Positions 27,558 to 33,917 of a stretch of DNA of 34,225 nt are shown piece by piece. The stretch is from Clostridiaceae bacterium. Its GTDB lineage: Bacteria > Bacillota > Clostridia > Saccharofermentanales > DTU023. The notes beneath the pieces were generated by a model that had not been told where the DNA came from, made no database searches, and saw nothing but the letters and a program-made list of their open reading frames with translations. The stretch spans positions 1 to 34,225 of the forward strand of contig DUOO01000042.1 in assembly GCA_012838795.1 (NCBI GenBank), read 5' to 3'. The position numbers were made by a program, and so were the translations under genes. Each line of letters starts with the position of its first letter. The stretch's first letter is position 1.

Positions 27558-27926
27558 TTAGCAGTCTCCGTTTCCGTGAAAACCGGCATGAATTTCATCG
27601 AGCAATGAGAGTTTACCTGCAATCAAAGCGTCGATATTGTCTTTTGCTGAACCCTCGATTGATTTATAGATTTTTATTTCAGCAGATTTCAGTACTTTAG
27701 CTGCATTTTCTCCCAAACGGAGAACAAGCAAAGTATCTGCCGTATGATCTGCGACTGTTTGTGCAGCCTTGATCCCGGCTCCGCCGGTATCTGCTGTTCC
27801 GCTGTTATTAATATATCGACTTTCTTCCGTTTCCGTATCATATATCAGGAAATAGGGTGTACGTCCAAAAGATGCACATACACCGGAGGTTAGTGTTTTT
27901 TCATCTACGGGAATTGCTATTTTCAT
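27558..27926 (-). CDS. NifX/NifB-family protein (ORP-like), copy 1
   Basis: The 122-residue NifX-type protein starts MKIAIPVDEKTL and has VCASFGRTPYFLIYDTETEE and the glycine turn TADTGGAGIKAAQTVAD, the family core. It lacks the HFGH-like His pair of copy 2. Its C terminus is GFHGNGDC. Relatives include NifX, NafY and the Mo/Cu-binding orange protein, all carriers of metal-sulfur clusters. A TTG at 27938 is part of the ribosome site (TTGGAGAAG), so the ATG at 27926 was chosen. It lies between the DUF134 gene and the ATPase pair, in tight coupling with the latter. The metal bound, if any, cannot be told. Confidence 0.82.
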   Translation of the reverse strand: MKIAIPVDEKTLTSGVCASFGRTPYFLIYDTETEESRYINNSGTADTGGAGIKAAQTVADHTADTLLVLRLGENAAKVLKSAEIKIYKSIEGSAKDNIDALIAGKLSLLDEIHAGFHGNGDC

Positions 27927-27970
27927 AATCTTCTCCAATTCTCTTTTTACTTATTAGTATAATGTTGAAG

Positions 27971-28339
27971 TTATTTGCAACTTGTATTCATACATTTTTT
28001 GCGCCGCTGCTTGAGACATCCATGACCGCAGCCATTGCCCAGTCCGTTACAAAGTCGGTACTCACCGCCTTCAATATGTAGTACCATTCCGTTTACCAAA
28101 GATTTTGCCAACTTCTTCCTGGCATCACCATAAATACCCTGAACGGTGCTGCGGGCGATATTCATTTGTTTGGCACATTCTTCTTGGGTGAAACCTTCCA
28201 AATCGATCAGCCTGATAGTTTCATATTCGTCTACAGTCATATTTACATGGTTTTCTGCGTTTGCCGGCAGATCCAGAGGACCAAATCTGTTATTTTCAGG
28301 TAAACAGCAAACATTTCTACACTTCATCGGCCTTGCCAT
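27971..28339 (-). CDS. DUF134/UPF0251 Cys-rich DNA-binding protein
   Basis: The 122-residue protein begins MARPMKCRNVCC, has a sigma-region-4-like helix-turn-helix (about 35-80; key piece GFTQEECAKQMNIARSTVQ) and ends with a Cys/Gly/Lys-rich tail (Cys97, Cys104, Cys108, Cys116, Cys121). UPF0251 members are predicted DNA-binding proteins of unknown function that often stand next to NifX genes. First gene of the minus-strand operon, just below a promoter with two palindromes, so it may be the regulator that senses metal or redox state through its cysteines; this is inference. GTAGGTAATG precedes the ATG at a slightly long distance. Confidence 0.88.
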   Translation of the reverse strand: MARPMKCRNVCCLPENNRFGPLDLPANAENHVNMTVDEYETIRLIDLEGFTQEECAKQMNIARSTVQGIYGDARKKLAKSLVNGMVLHIEGGEYRLCNGLGNGCGHGCLKQRRKKCMNTSCK

Positions 28340-28420
28340 AGTTCATTACCTACATCAGATTATTATTAATTATCTTAAAATGATTGTTCTCTTGGTTTTT
28401 AAAATAGGTTTTCCTTACAG

Positions 28421-28440
28421 TTAATGGCATATGCCATTAA
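28421..28440. promoter_or_regulatory. Perfect 20-bp palindrome over the start site (operator O1)
   Basis: TTAATGGCATATGCCATTAA is an exact palindrome centred at 28430/28431, at about +1 to +20 of the minus-strand promoter. Position and symmetry are those of a dimeric repressor site. Core TGGCATATGCCA recurs, with one mismatched pair, 36 bp away. Confidence 0.7.
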
Positions 28441-28445
28441 TTAAT

Positions 28446-28473
28446 ATCATATAACATTGGTGGCATATGTCAA
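28446..28473 (-). promoter_or_regulatory. Promoter of the DUF134-NifX-MinD operon
   Basis: On the minus strand TTGACA (28473-28468), a 16-base spacer and TATGAT (28451-28446) form a good sigma-A promoter. Transcription would start near 28438, about 100 bases before the DUF134 start codon. Confidence 0.65.
28461..28472. promoter_or_regulatory. Second palindrome at the -35 box (operator O2)
   Basis: TGGCATATGTCA is the same 12-bp core as O1 with one changed base, and overlaps the -35 box of the minus-strand promoter. Its centre is 36 bp from that of O1, between three and three and a half helical turns. Confidence 0.55.
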
Positions 28474-28483
28474 TAAGTATTTT

Positions 28484-28511
28484 TTGTAAAACTTGTAACT
28501 CGCTGTAAAAT
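28484..28511 (+). promoter_or_regulatory. Possible promoter of ssrA
   Basis: TTGTAA (28484-28489), a 16-base spacer and TAAAAT (28506-28511) lie upstream of the tmRNA 5' end (28550). A precursor leader of about 30 bases with a small stem (TCCGG 28527-28531 with CCGGA 28539-28543) would be removed by RNase P. An alternative reading with TATCTT as -10 is possible. Confidence 0.4.
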
Positions 28512-28549
28512 ATGCTATCTTGGATATCCGGTATTGTGCCGGACAATTT

Positions 28550-28923
28550 GGGGATGCACTGGTTTCGACGGGATTGTTGAAATTAGGATAGCGAGTAGAG
28601 GGTTCCGTTGGCCTCTTTAAAAAGCGGAGAAATTTTTAAATGCCGAAAAACAACCGGTATTAGCAGCTGCTTAATAATTGCTGCTCCGGGAACCGCCTGA
28701 TCTGCAAGGCGAATTCCCTGTCGATTCGCAGACCTTGCCTTTAGGAGGTTAAATAGGTAAACCTTCATTTCAAAGCTTTGCGATTTGATTGTATTATGAA
28801 GCTACTGCCATTGAACTTCGTCATTAAAGGTCAATGTCAGGAAAAATAAAGTAATGACTGCACTCGGAGAAATCTTAACGGAGGCATTTTCGGACACGGG
28901 TTCAACTCCCGTCATCTCCACCA
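28550..28923 (+). ncRNA. ssrA: Transfer-messenger RNA (tmRNA)
   Basis: tmRNA rescues stalled ribosomes and tags the unfinished protein for proteolysis. The 5' end GGGGATGCACTGGTTTCGAC and the 3' end (T arm GGGTTCAACTCCC, then ATCTCCACCA) form the tRNA-like domain: GGGGATG (28550-28556) pairs with CATCTCC (28913-28919), then A and an encoded CCA. The tag frame probably starts with GCC at 28642 and reads AEKQPVLAAA, followed by two TAA stops (28672-28677). The 374-base length is normal. One-piece form, not permuted. SmpB is not encoded in the window. Confidence 0.95.
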
Positions 28924-28936
28924 AATTTAATTATAT

Positions 28937-28986
28937 AAAGCTTGTAATGTGCTTGTACGGGTAACTACAGGCTTTTTGTTTTTTTC
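28937..28986 (+). terminator. Rho-independent terminator of ssrA
   Basis: AAAGCTTGTA (28937-28946) pairs with TACAGGCTTT (28966-28975), one T-G pair, loop of 19 bases, followed by a T-rich run to 28985. Confidence 0.75.
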
Positions 28987-29043
28987 TGACCAAAAACAGT
29001 TTAGATTTTAGTTTAGACAATGAAGAGAAAAGGAAATAAGGAA

Positions 29044-29577
29044 ATGAAAAGAGTATTTATTTTACTGCTATCTGTAATCATGATTTTGTCTGTCGGATGT
29101 GAAAGGAAGAGTATTGGCACAAACTTAAAAACGGTTGGTGATAAAGTCCTTGAATCTGATTCTGATTTTTCTAATTACAAAGAGATTTTTTCTGATTATC
29201 AAGGTGCGAAAGAGATTACGGAATTTGATAAAAATGTTACTGCGGAAATACCGGTAATAATAATCGGTGATTATTTTTGCAGTGTCTTTTTTATAAATAA
29301 TCGGACGATTAACAGTTTATCACTTGTTTTTTATTCAGAAGATAACGATTTAACCGTAGATGAACTTGAAGAAAAACTTGTGCAAGAATTAAAAAAGGCG
29401 TATCCAAAACTCGAACATTACGAAGAAATAATCAAGGGCAAAGTGTATGAAGGCGAACAATTTTCTGATACCGAAAACGGTTTTTCAGTAGTGTTAACAA
29501 AATATATAGATGATTCGTTTTATGATGATAATATAACAATTACATATTCGAAAGACAAATTGTTTAAAAACAAATAA
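29044..29577 (+). CDS. Putative lipoprotein of unknown function
   Basis: Not a recognised family. The 177-residue product starts MKRVFILLLSVIMILSVGC, a short lysine-arginine start, hydrophobic core and lipobox LSVGC, so it is probably lipid-anchored outside the membrane. The mature part (about 155 residues) is acidic and rich in Asp, Glu, Ile and Tyr, with no motif seen. An upstream in-frame ATG at 29020 has no ribosome site; AAAAGG (29028-29033) fits the ATG at 29044, giving a cleaner signal peptide. It is markedly more AT-rich than the core genes and lies right behind tmRNA, a common integration site, so horizontal origin is possible. Confidence 0.65.
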   Translation: MKRVFILLLSVIMILSVGCERKSIGTNLKTVGDKVLESDSDFSNYKEIFSDYQGAKEITEFDKNVTAEIPVIIIGDYFCSVFFINNRTINSLSLVFYSEDNDLTVDELEEKLVQELKKAYPKLEHYEEIIKGKVYEGEQFSDTENGFSVVLTKYIDDSFYDDNITITYSKDKLFKNK

Positions 29578-29699
29578 ACAACAATAACAGCCTGTTTTAT
29601 TATCTCAATATTGAAAGAAACATTTAATGATAATATGTTAGATGAATTTGTTAATATATAGATGGTAAATTCGTTTAGATGTTATAAATTGGAGGATAC

Positions 29700-30338
29700 A
29701 TGCTCAATTCACTGATAAAAAAGAATGAGAAATGGTGGTTCTTGATCATCATAGGCATTTTAGTGATAGGACTGTTGGGAGCCATTTTGGGAGATAAAGC
29801 AGATAACGATGCTGAAACACCGGAAAATAAAGTCGAAACTCTGTTCGAAGAATTACCGGCTACTATTCCATATGAAGATTCTGATTTTAAATTGATTAGT
29901 GTTGAAATGTTTGAAAACGAGTATGAGAACAGTTTTACACAATATTTTATTGTTATTCTTGATGTTTCGGATTTGACTGAAAAGCAACAAAACGATTTAT
30001 TTAAAAAGGATCTGCACTTTAATAGTAATTTTTCTTTTGACGGTAAAACATATGATGTTAACTATGTAAATAAAATCCGGTATAAAGATATTCAAAATAT
30101 TTATTTGTATCTTAAAACCGATTCAACCGAAGAAATCAGAGATAGCGTTTCTGATTTAGACTTTACAATAGAATTATGGACAGATCCGGACCAAAAATCG
30201 GAAGTAGATACATATAAGTATCAAGTTAACTTTAAAGCACCTCATAAGACAACTAAAGAAATGGAAGACATTGATCTTGAATATTTTATTAAAGGATTGC
30301 GCAAGAAGGAAGAAAGCTTTCAAGATCTTTTATATTAA
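29700..30338 (+). CDS. Membrane-anchored protein of unknown function
   Basis: Not a recognised family. The 212-residue protein has a short cytoplasmic start (MLNSLIKKNEKWW), one membrane span (about 13-31, LIIIGILVIGLLGAILG) and an acidic extracytoplasmic domain rich in Asp, Glu, Tyr and Phe. The pattern of alternating charged and aromatic residues suggests a beta-rich domain, but no motif is seen. GGAGG at 29691-29695 precedes the ATG, four bases away, a short spacing. AT-rich like its neighbour. The two genes are 122 bases apart, and a shared transcript is possible; no terminator is seen between or after. Confidence 0.6.
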   Translation: MLNSLIKKNEKWWFLIIIGILVIGLLGAILGDKADNDAETPENKVETLFEELPATIPYEDSDFKLISVEMFENEYENSFTQYFIVILDVSDLTEKQQNDLFKKDLHFNSNFSFDGKTYDVNYVNKIRYKDIQNIYLYLKTDSTEEIRDSVSDLDFTIELWTDPDQKSEVDTYKYQVNFKAPHKTTKEMEDIDLEYFIKGLRKKEESFQDLLY

Positions 30339-30395
30339 ACAAAAAAACCAGGCTGCTCCTGTGATTACTTTGCTTTAGTTGATAAGGATAAAAGC

Positions 30396-30424
30396 TTGAA
30401 ACATTGATATATCAAAGCTATAAT
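30396..30424 (+). promoter_or_regulatory. Promoter of the tRNA-Thr gene
   Basis: TTGAAA (30396-30401), a 17-base spacer and TATAAT (30419-30424). The start point would be near 30431, giving a 5' precursor leader of about 56 bases, longer than usual. Confidence 0.72.
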
Positions 30425-30436
30425 AATGAACTGACA

Positions 30437-30486
30437 GAGATAAACCGTTGATTTTTCAACCACCACCCGTTATCTCCGCCATATTT
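30437..30486 (+). repeat. Imperfect copy of the tmRNA 3' end in the tRNA-Thr leader
   Basis: Bases 30466-30486 match the last bases of ssrA and beyond (28908-28928) at 18 of 21 positions, including CCCGT, ATCTCC, CCA and ATTT. A TTCAAC block (30455-30460) also matches the T arm (28901-28906), with a three-base shift. Within this copy GAGATAA (30437-30443) can pair with TTATCTC (30470-30476), and GTTGA (30447-30451) with TCAAC (30456-30460). It may be an attachment-site remnant or a decayed tRNA-like element. Confidence 0.45.
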
Positions 30487-30561
30487 GCCTGAGTGGCTCA
30501 GAGGTAGAGCAATTCACTCGTAATGAATCGGTCGCGGGTTCGATTCCCGCCTCAGGCTCCA
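30487..30561 (+). tRNA. tRNA-Thr (anticodon CGU)
   Basis: A full cloverleaf is visible: acceptor GCCTGAG (30487-30493) with CTCAGGC (30551-30557), D stem GCTC/GAGC, anticodon stem ATTCA/TGAAT with loop CTCGTAA and anticodon CGT (30519-30521), T arm GCGGG-TTCGATT-CCCGC, discriminator T and encoded CCA (30559-30561). Reads ACG codons. It has its own promoter and terminator. Confidence 0.95.
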
Positions 30562-30566
30562 ACTGT

Positions 30567-30601
30567 AAAGCACTGACATATTAGAGTTTCAGTGCTTTTT
30601 T
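30567..30601 (+). terminator. Rho-independent terminator of tRNA-Thr
   Basis: AAAGCACTGA (30567-30576) pairs perfectly with TCAGTGCTTT (30589-30598), 12-base loop, run of six T. Confidence 0.88.
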
Positions 30602-30964
30602 ATATTCTGAATCAATCATAGATGGTTATCTATGGGCCGGGAGATTAATCGGATAATTCGGTTTATTTCCAACAACAACTCCATAATAATTTAGTAATAA
30701 TAGATGTAAAAAAACTGAGACCCATTATCTTCAGAGCCTGCAGGATTGTATCAACCACTCAATCCTCAGCCACAACGAAAACCCTCGGTATATGGACTCA
30801 CTGAAAAACCTGTCACCCCCCGTGTTTGCATATGTTATTCTTACCAAGCTCTAAACTATTTTTTGCTTATAAAGGTCTGAGTGTAGTTTGTTGTTTTACA
30901 GAAAAAAAGTGAAAAGATAATCAGAATAACTTGCAATAATAGCCTGTATATTTGTATTTTGAGT
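30602..30964. other. Gap of about 360 bases without a visible gene
   Basis: No coding frame longer than a few dozen codons and no recognisable RNA gene on either strand. One 7-bp inverted repeat, AGGATTG (30742-30748) with CAATCCT (30760-30766), is not followed by T. The stretch about 30720-30850 is less AT-rich than its flanks and might be gene debris, but nothing can be named. Confidence 0.4.
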
Positions 30965-30994
30965 TTGCAATTATCATCTATTTATATGTATAAT
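30965..30994 (+). promoter_or_regulatory. Promoter of the metal-resistance operon
   Basis: TTGCAA (30965-30970), an 18-base spacer and TATAAT (30989-30994), directly followed by the operator palindrome. Confidence 0.65.
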
Positions 30995-31018
30995 ACAATC
31001 AAATAATTATTTAATTGT
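30995..31018. promoter_or_regulatory. CadC/ArsR-type operator over the start site
   Basis: A 24-base palindrome with arms ACAATCAAATAA and TTATTTAATTGT, 22 of 24 bases symmetric, begins right after the -10 box. It resembles the TCAAATAAATATTTGA operator known for the CadC repressor of the Staphylococcus cad operon. The ArsR-family gene at 33498-33872 is the obvious candidate binder. Confidence 0.65.
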
Positions 31019-31091
31019 TTAATTGTATTGTTTTAAATTTAGAAGTTGTTTTCCGGTTTTCCGAAAATGGGCGAGGAGGTGTGAAGATCAT

Positions 31092-31310
31092 ATGAAAAGA
31101 TCATTTAAATTACAAAATCTGGGCTGTGCAAATTGTGCAGCTAAAATTGAAAACGACATTGCACAATTGGCCGGAGTTAATTCAGTCAGAGTTAATTTTA
31201 TGACGGAAAAGTTAATTTTAGATGCTGATCAAGAAGAATTTGTATCAATCCTGGATCAAGCACAAACCATTGCGAGCAAATATGAACCTGATCTTTTAAT
31301 TATCAAATAA
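31092..31310 (+). CDS. Free-standing heavy-metal-associated (HMA) domain protein
   Basis: The 72-residue protein is a single HMA domain: GCANC motif with Cys12 and Cys15, then AAKIENDIAQLAGVNSVRVN, the usual ferredoxin-like fold. It would bind a soft metal ion and hand it to the pump encoded next. An open frame from 31023 would add 23 residues, but GAGGAGGTG (31074-31082) and the start MKRSFKLQNLGC favour the ATG at 31092, at a long spacing of about 11 bases. It directly follows the operator and promoter, so it is the first gene of the efflux operon. A copper chaperone role is possible, but the neighbouring pump is of the Zn/Cd type. Confidence 0.82.
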   Translation: MKRSFKLQNLGCANCAAKIENDIAQLAGVNSVRVNFMTEKLILDADQEEFVSILDQAQTIASKYEPDLLIIK

Positions 31311-31368
31311 GGATTGCAAGGCGGACAAAATTTTAGTATTACGTGTTGAAACAGGGAAGCACTAAATT

Positions 31369-31398
31369 CTAAAAAGGATTACCGGTTTTTAGGGTAAT
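31369..31398 (+). promoter_or_regulatory. Two overlapping hairpins before the P-type ATPase gene
   Basis: CTAAAAA (31369-31375) pairs with TTTTTAG (31386-31392), while ATTACC (31378-31383) pairs with GGTAAT (31393-31398). The two stems exclude each other. They lie in the 119-base gap between the HMA gene and the ATPase gene, which lacks a clear ribosome site. Confidence 0.28.
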
Positions 31399-31429
31399 AA
31401 TGCTTTAATTTAATATAACATTTAACATT

Positions 31430-33373
31430 ATGAATAAAATAAAAAATCTAAATAAAAGTGAAAAAATATTATTAATTCGAATTTTCTTCTCAGCTTTTGC
31501 GTTTGTTCTGCTCTTACCTTTATATTATGGTAAATCAGTTGATCGGAGTAATAACTGGACTATTTTTAATCCCGATGGGGAAAATTATCTTTTCTTGATA
31601 ATTTATCTGATCATTTATTTTATTATTGGCTATGATATCATACGAACCGCAATTCGTAATATTTTCAAAGGAACAATATTCGATGAAAATTTCCTCATGA
31701 CTATTGCGACAATCGGTGCATTTTTAATCGGAGAATATCCGGAAGGAATTGCCGTAATGTTGTTTTATCAAGTCGGTGAATTTTTTCAAAGACAAGCTGT
31801 CAACAAATCAAGAAAATCGATTGCAGAATTGATGGAAATTGCACCGGAATATGCGAATATTATGCTCAATGGTGAGCTAACTCAGGTAGATCCCTATGAA
31901 ATAAGTGTTGATGACGAAATCATCGTCTTGCCGGGTGAACGTATCCCTCTGGACGGAACAGTTCTGACCGGAAGTTCTGCAATTGACACCTCAGCTTTGA
32001 CCGGGGAATCTTTACCCCGGGATGTATTTCCCGATGATCAAGTAATCAGCGGCTGTATCAATCTTTCAGGAAAACTGACGCTTAAAGTAGAAAAGGAATA
32101 TGATGATTCTACAGTCGCCAAAATCCTGGAATTAGTTGAAAATGCTTCCGATCAAAAAGCCGAATCCGAAGTTTTTGCCACAACTTTCGCCCGTTATTAT
32201 ACACCGATTGTTGTTTTGGCGGCTCTGGTTATTGCGATCCTTCCGCCTCTTATATATAAGCAAGCATTCAGCATTTGGTTGAAACAATCTTTAGTTTTTC
32301 TGGTTGTTTCCTGTCCTTGTGCATTAGTCGTATCGATACCTCTAACTTTTTTCGGCGGAATCGGCGGTGCTTCGAAAGCCGGAATTTTAGTCAAAGGCAG
32401 TAATTATCTTGAATATTTAGCCAAAACTAAAAAAATCATTTTTGACAAAACCGGAACTCTGACTAAAGGAAATTTTGCAGTCAGTCAAATTTGTCCGTTA
32501 AGTTCAAGCGGAATTTCCGGAGAAACTTTATTAGAAATAGCTGCCTATAGCGAATATTATTCAAATCATCCAATTGCAGCGGGCATTATTGCAGCATATG
32601 GAAAATCGATTGATCCTGATTTAATAGAAAATGCAGAAGAAATCAGTGGTCATGGTATACTTGCCAAAATTGACGGAAACACCGTATTATCCGGCAATGC
32701 CAAATTAATGCAAAAATTTAAAATTGAATTTCCCGGCAACAATGAATTCGGGACAATCGTATATGTGGCTCTGAATAATAAATATTTAGGTTATCTTGCA
32801 ATTGAAGATCAAGTGAAAACGGATGCCGGACGAGCAATCAAAGATTTACATCAAATCGGTATTTCAGAAATTTCCATGTTTACCGGAGACCAAGATCTAA
32901 CAGCCAATAAAATATCCGGACAATTGGGACTCGATAAATATCAGGCTGGGCTTTTGCCGGCGGAAAAAGTTGAACATTTAGAAAAAGCTTTAACTGAAAA
33001 AACCGATGCCAATGAATTAATTGCTTATGTCGGAGACGGAATTAACGATGCACCTGTTCTGGCAAGAGCAGACATCGGTATTGCCATGGGAGGAATGGGT
33101 TCAGATGCGGCAATTGAAGCTGCTGATGTGGTAATTATGAATGATCAACCTTCAAAAATAGCTGAAGCAATTTTAATCGGTCGCAAAACATTTCGTATTG
33201 TCAAACAAAACATCATTTTTGCCTTGGGAGTCAAATTCGTAATTATAATTTTAGCAATATTAGGAATTGCCAACATGTGGCTGGCAGTTTTTGGCGATGT
33301 GGGGGTTACAATTATTGCAGTATTTAATGCAATGCGTGCTCTCAATCCCAGGCTCTCGATAAGACATACTTAG
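31430..33373 (+). CDS. cadA: P1B-2-type heavy-metal (Zn/Cd/Pb) exporting ATPase
   Basis: A 647-residue membrane pump that exports divalent soft metals with ATP. Motifs: CPC (Cys295-Pro296-Cys297) in the sixth span, TGES in the actuator, DKTGT with phosphorylated Asp339, SNHP (the HP locus) and GDGINDAP. Near the end GVKFVI supplies a Lys in the seventh span and FGDVG the DxG of the eighth, the signature of the Zn/Cd/Pb subgroup, not Cu. The N terminus lacks an HMA domain, which is encoded separately by the upstream gene. No ribosome site is seen before the ATG at 31430, and no better start exists after the in-frame stop at 31406. Regulated by the upstream operator, by inference. Confidence 0.92.
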   Translation: MNKIKNLNKSEKILLIRIFFSAFAFVLLLPLYYGKSVDRSNNWTIFNPDGENYLFLIIYLIIYFIIGYDIIRTAIRNIFKGTIFDENFLMTIATIGAFLIGEYPEGIAVMLFYQVGEFFQRQAVNKSRKSIAELMEIAPEYANIMLNGELTQVDPYEISVDDEIIVLPGERIPLDGTVLTGSSAIDTSALTGESLPRDVFPDDQVISGCINLSGKLTLKVEKEYDDSTVAKILELVENASDQKAESEVFATTFARYYTPIVVLAALVIAILPPLIYKQAFSIWLKQSLVFLVVSCPCALVVSIPLTFFGGIGGASKAGILVKGSNYLEYLAKTKKIIFDKTGTLTKGNFAVSQICPLSSSGISGETLLEIAAYSEYYSNHPIAAGIIAAYGKSIDPDLIENAEEISGHGILAKIDGNTVLSGNAKLMQKFKIEFPGNNEFGTIVYVALNNKYLGYLAIEDQVKTDAGRAIKDLHQIGISEISMFTGDQDLTANKISGQLGLDKYQAGLLPAEKVEHLEKALTEKTDANELIAYVGDGINDAPVLARADIGIAMGGMGSDAAIEAADVVIMNDQPSKIAEAILIGRKTFRIVKQNIIFALGVKFVIIILAILGIANMWLAVFGDVGVTIIAVFNAMRALNPRLSIRHT

Positions 33374-33417
33374 ATCTTTATTAAACAACATTAAAACAAC
33401 GAATTTTTTCTTCATTG

Positions 33418-33474
33418 AAAAGCCTCCGGAGTTCATGTCGTTAACTTTTACACAATTGGAACTCCGGAAGCTTT
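33418..33474. terminator. Bidirectional terminator between the metal pump and the ArsR gene
   Basis: AAAGC-C-TCCGGAGTTC (33419-33434) pairs with GAACTCCGGA-A-GCTTT (33459-33474), a 10-bp stem, one C-A mismatch and a further 5 or 6 bp, loop of 24 bases. T-rich ends on both strands suit the two convergent genes. Confidence 0.72.
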
Positions 33475-33497
33475 ATATGTAAGAAAAACTTTAGCAA

Positions 33498-33872
33498 TTA
33501 CTTATGATAGTGGCGTTTGCTCGGACAAACCATATTGAAATAACTGTCAATCATCTGATGGATTAAATTCGCTAAATCGGTTTCCGCCAATTTATAATAA
33601 ACCTCTTTACCGTCACGACGACTGGTAATTAAGCCATGAAGCTTCAGACTTCTTAAATGATGTGCTACAGCAGCCGGACTCATATCAACAGCAGATGCAA
33701 TATTAATACCACATTCTTCCGTATGACAAAGAATCCACAGAATTCTTAAACGAGTACTGTCATTAAGTTGTTTAAACAAATCTGCAGCCTCTATAAATTT
33801 TTCTTCAGACGGCATCAGAGCCAAAATCTTTTCTGTATCTTTCCCATGATCATGCGGTAATTTGTCAGTCAT
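33498..33872 (-). CDS. ArsR/SmtB-family metal-responsive repressor
   Basis: The 124-residue winged-helix protein has the ArsR core: LFKQLNDSTRLRILWILCHTE, then the recognition helix VDMSPAAVAHHLRSLKLHGL and the wing RRDGKEVYYKL. The CadC-type metal motif ELCVCD is here EECGIN, keeping one Cys only, and the alpha5 zinc-site residues of CzrA are not conserved. Other candidate ligands are HDH near the N terminus and CPSKRHYHK at the C terminus. An open frame from 33905 adds 11 residues, but GGAGG before the ATG at 33872 decides the start. Convergent to the pump gene, downstream of the serpin by 45 bases. Likely represses the 30965 promoter. Confidence 0.87.
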   Translation of the reverse strand: MTDKLPHDHGKDTEKILALMPSEEKFIEAADLFKQLNDSTRLRILWILCHTEECGINIASAVDMSPAAVAHHLRSLKLHGLITSRRDGKEVYYKLAETDLANLIHQMIDSYFNMVCPSKRHYHK

Positions 33873-33917
33873 TGGATTTCCTCCTCCCTTGAGTTTTGCA
33901 TTCAACCTTAGGATTAA

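Noticed and set aside
24618-27926. Nitrogen fixation genes
   Set aside because: NifX-like proteins alone do not mean nitrogenase; no nifHDKENB is present in the window.
30431-30486. T-box riboswitch before tRNA-Thr
   Set aside because: T-boxes precede aminoacyl-tRNA synthetase or transport genes, and the T-box sequence and a specifier loop are missing.
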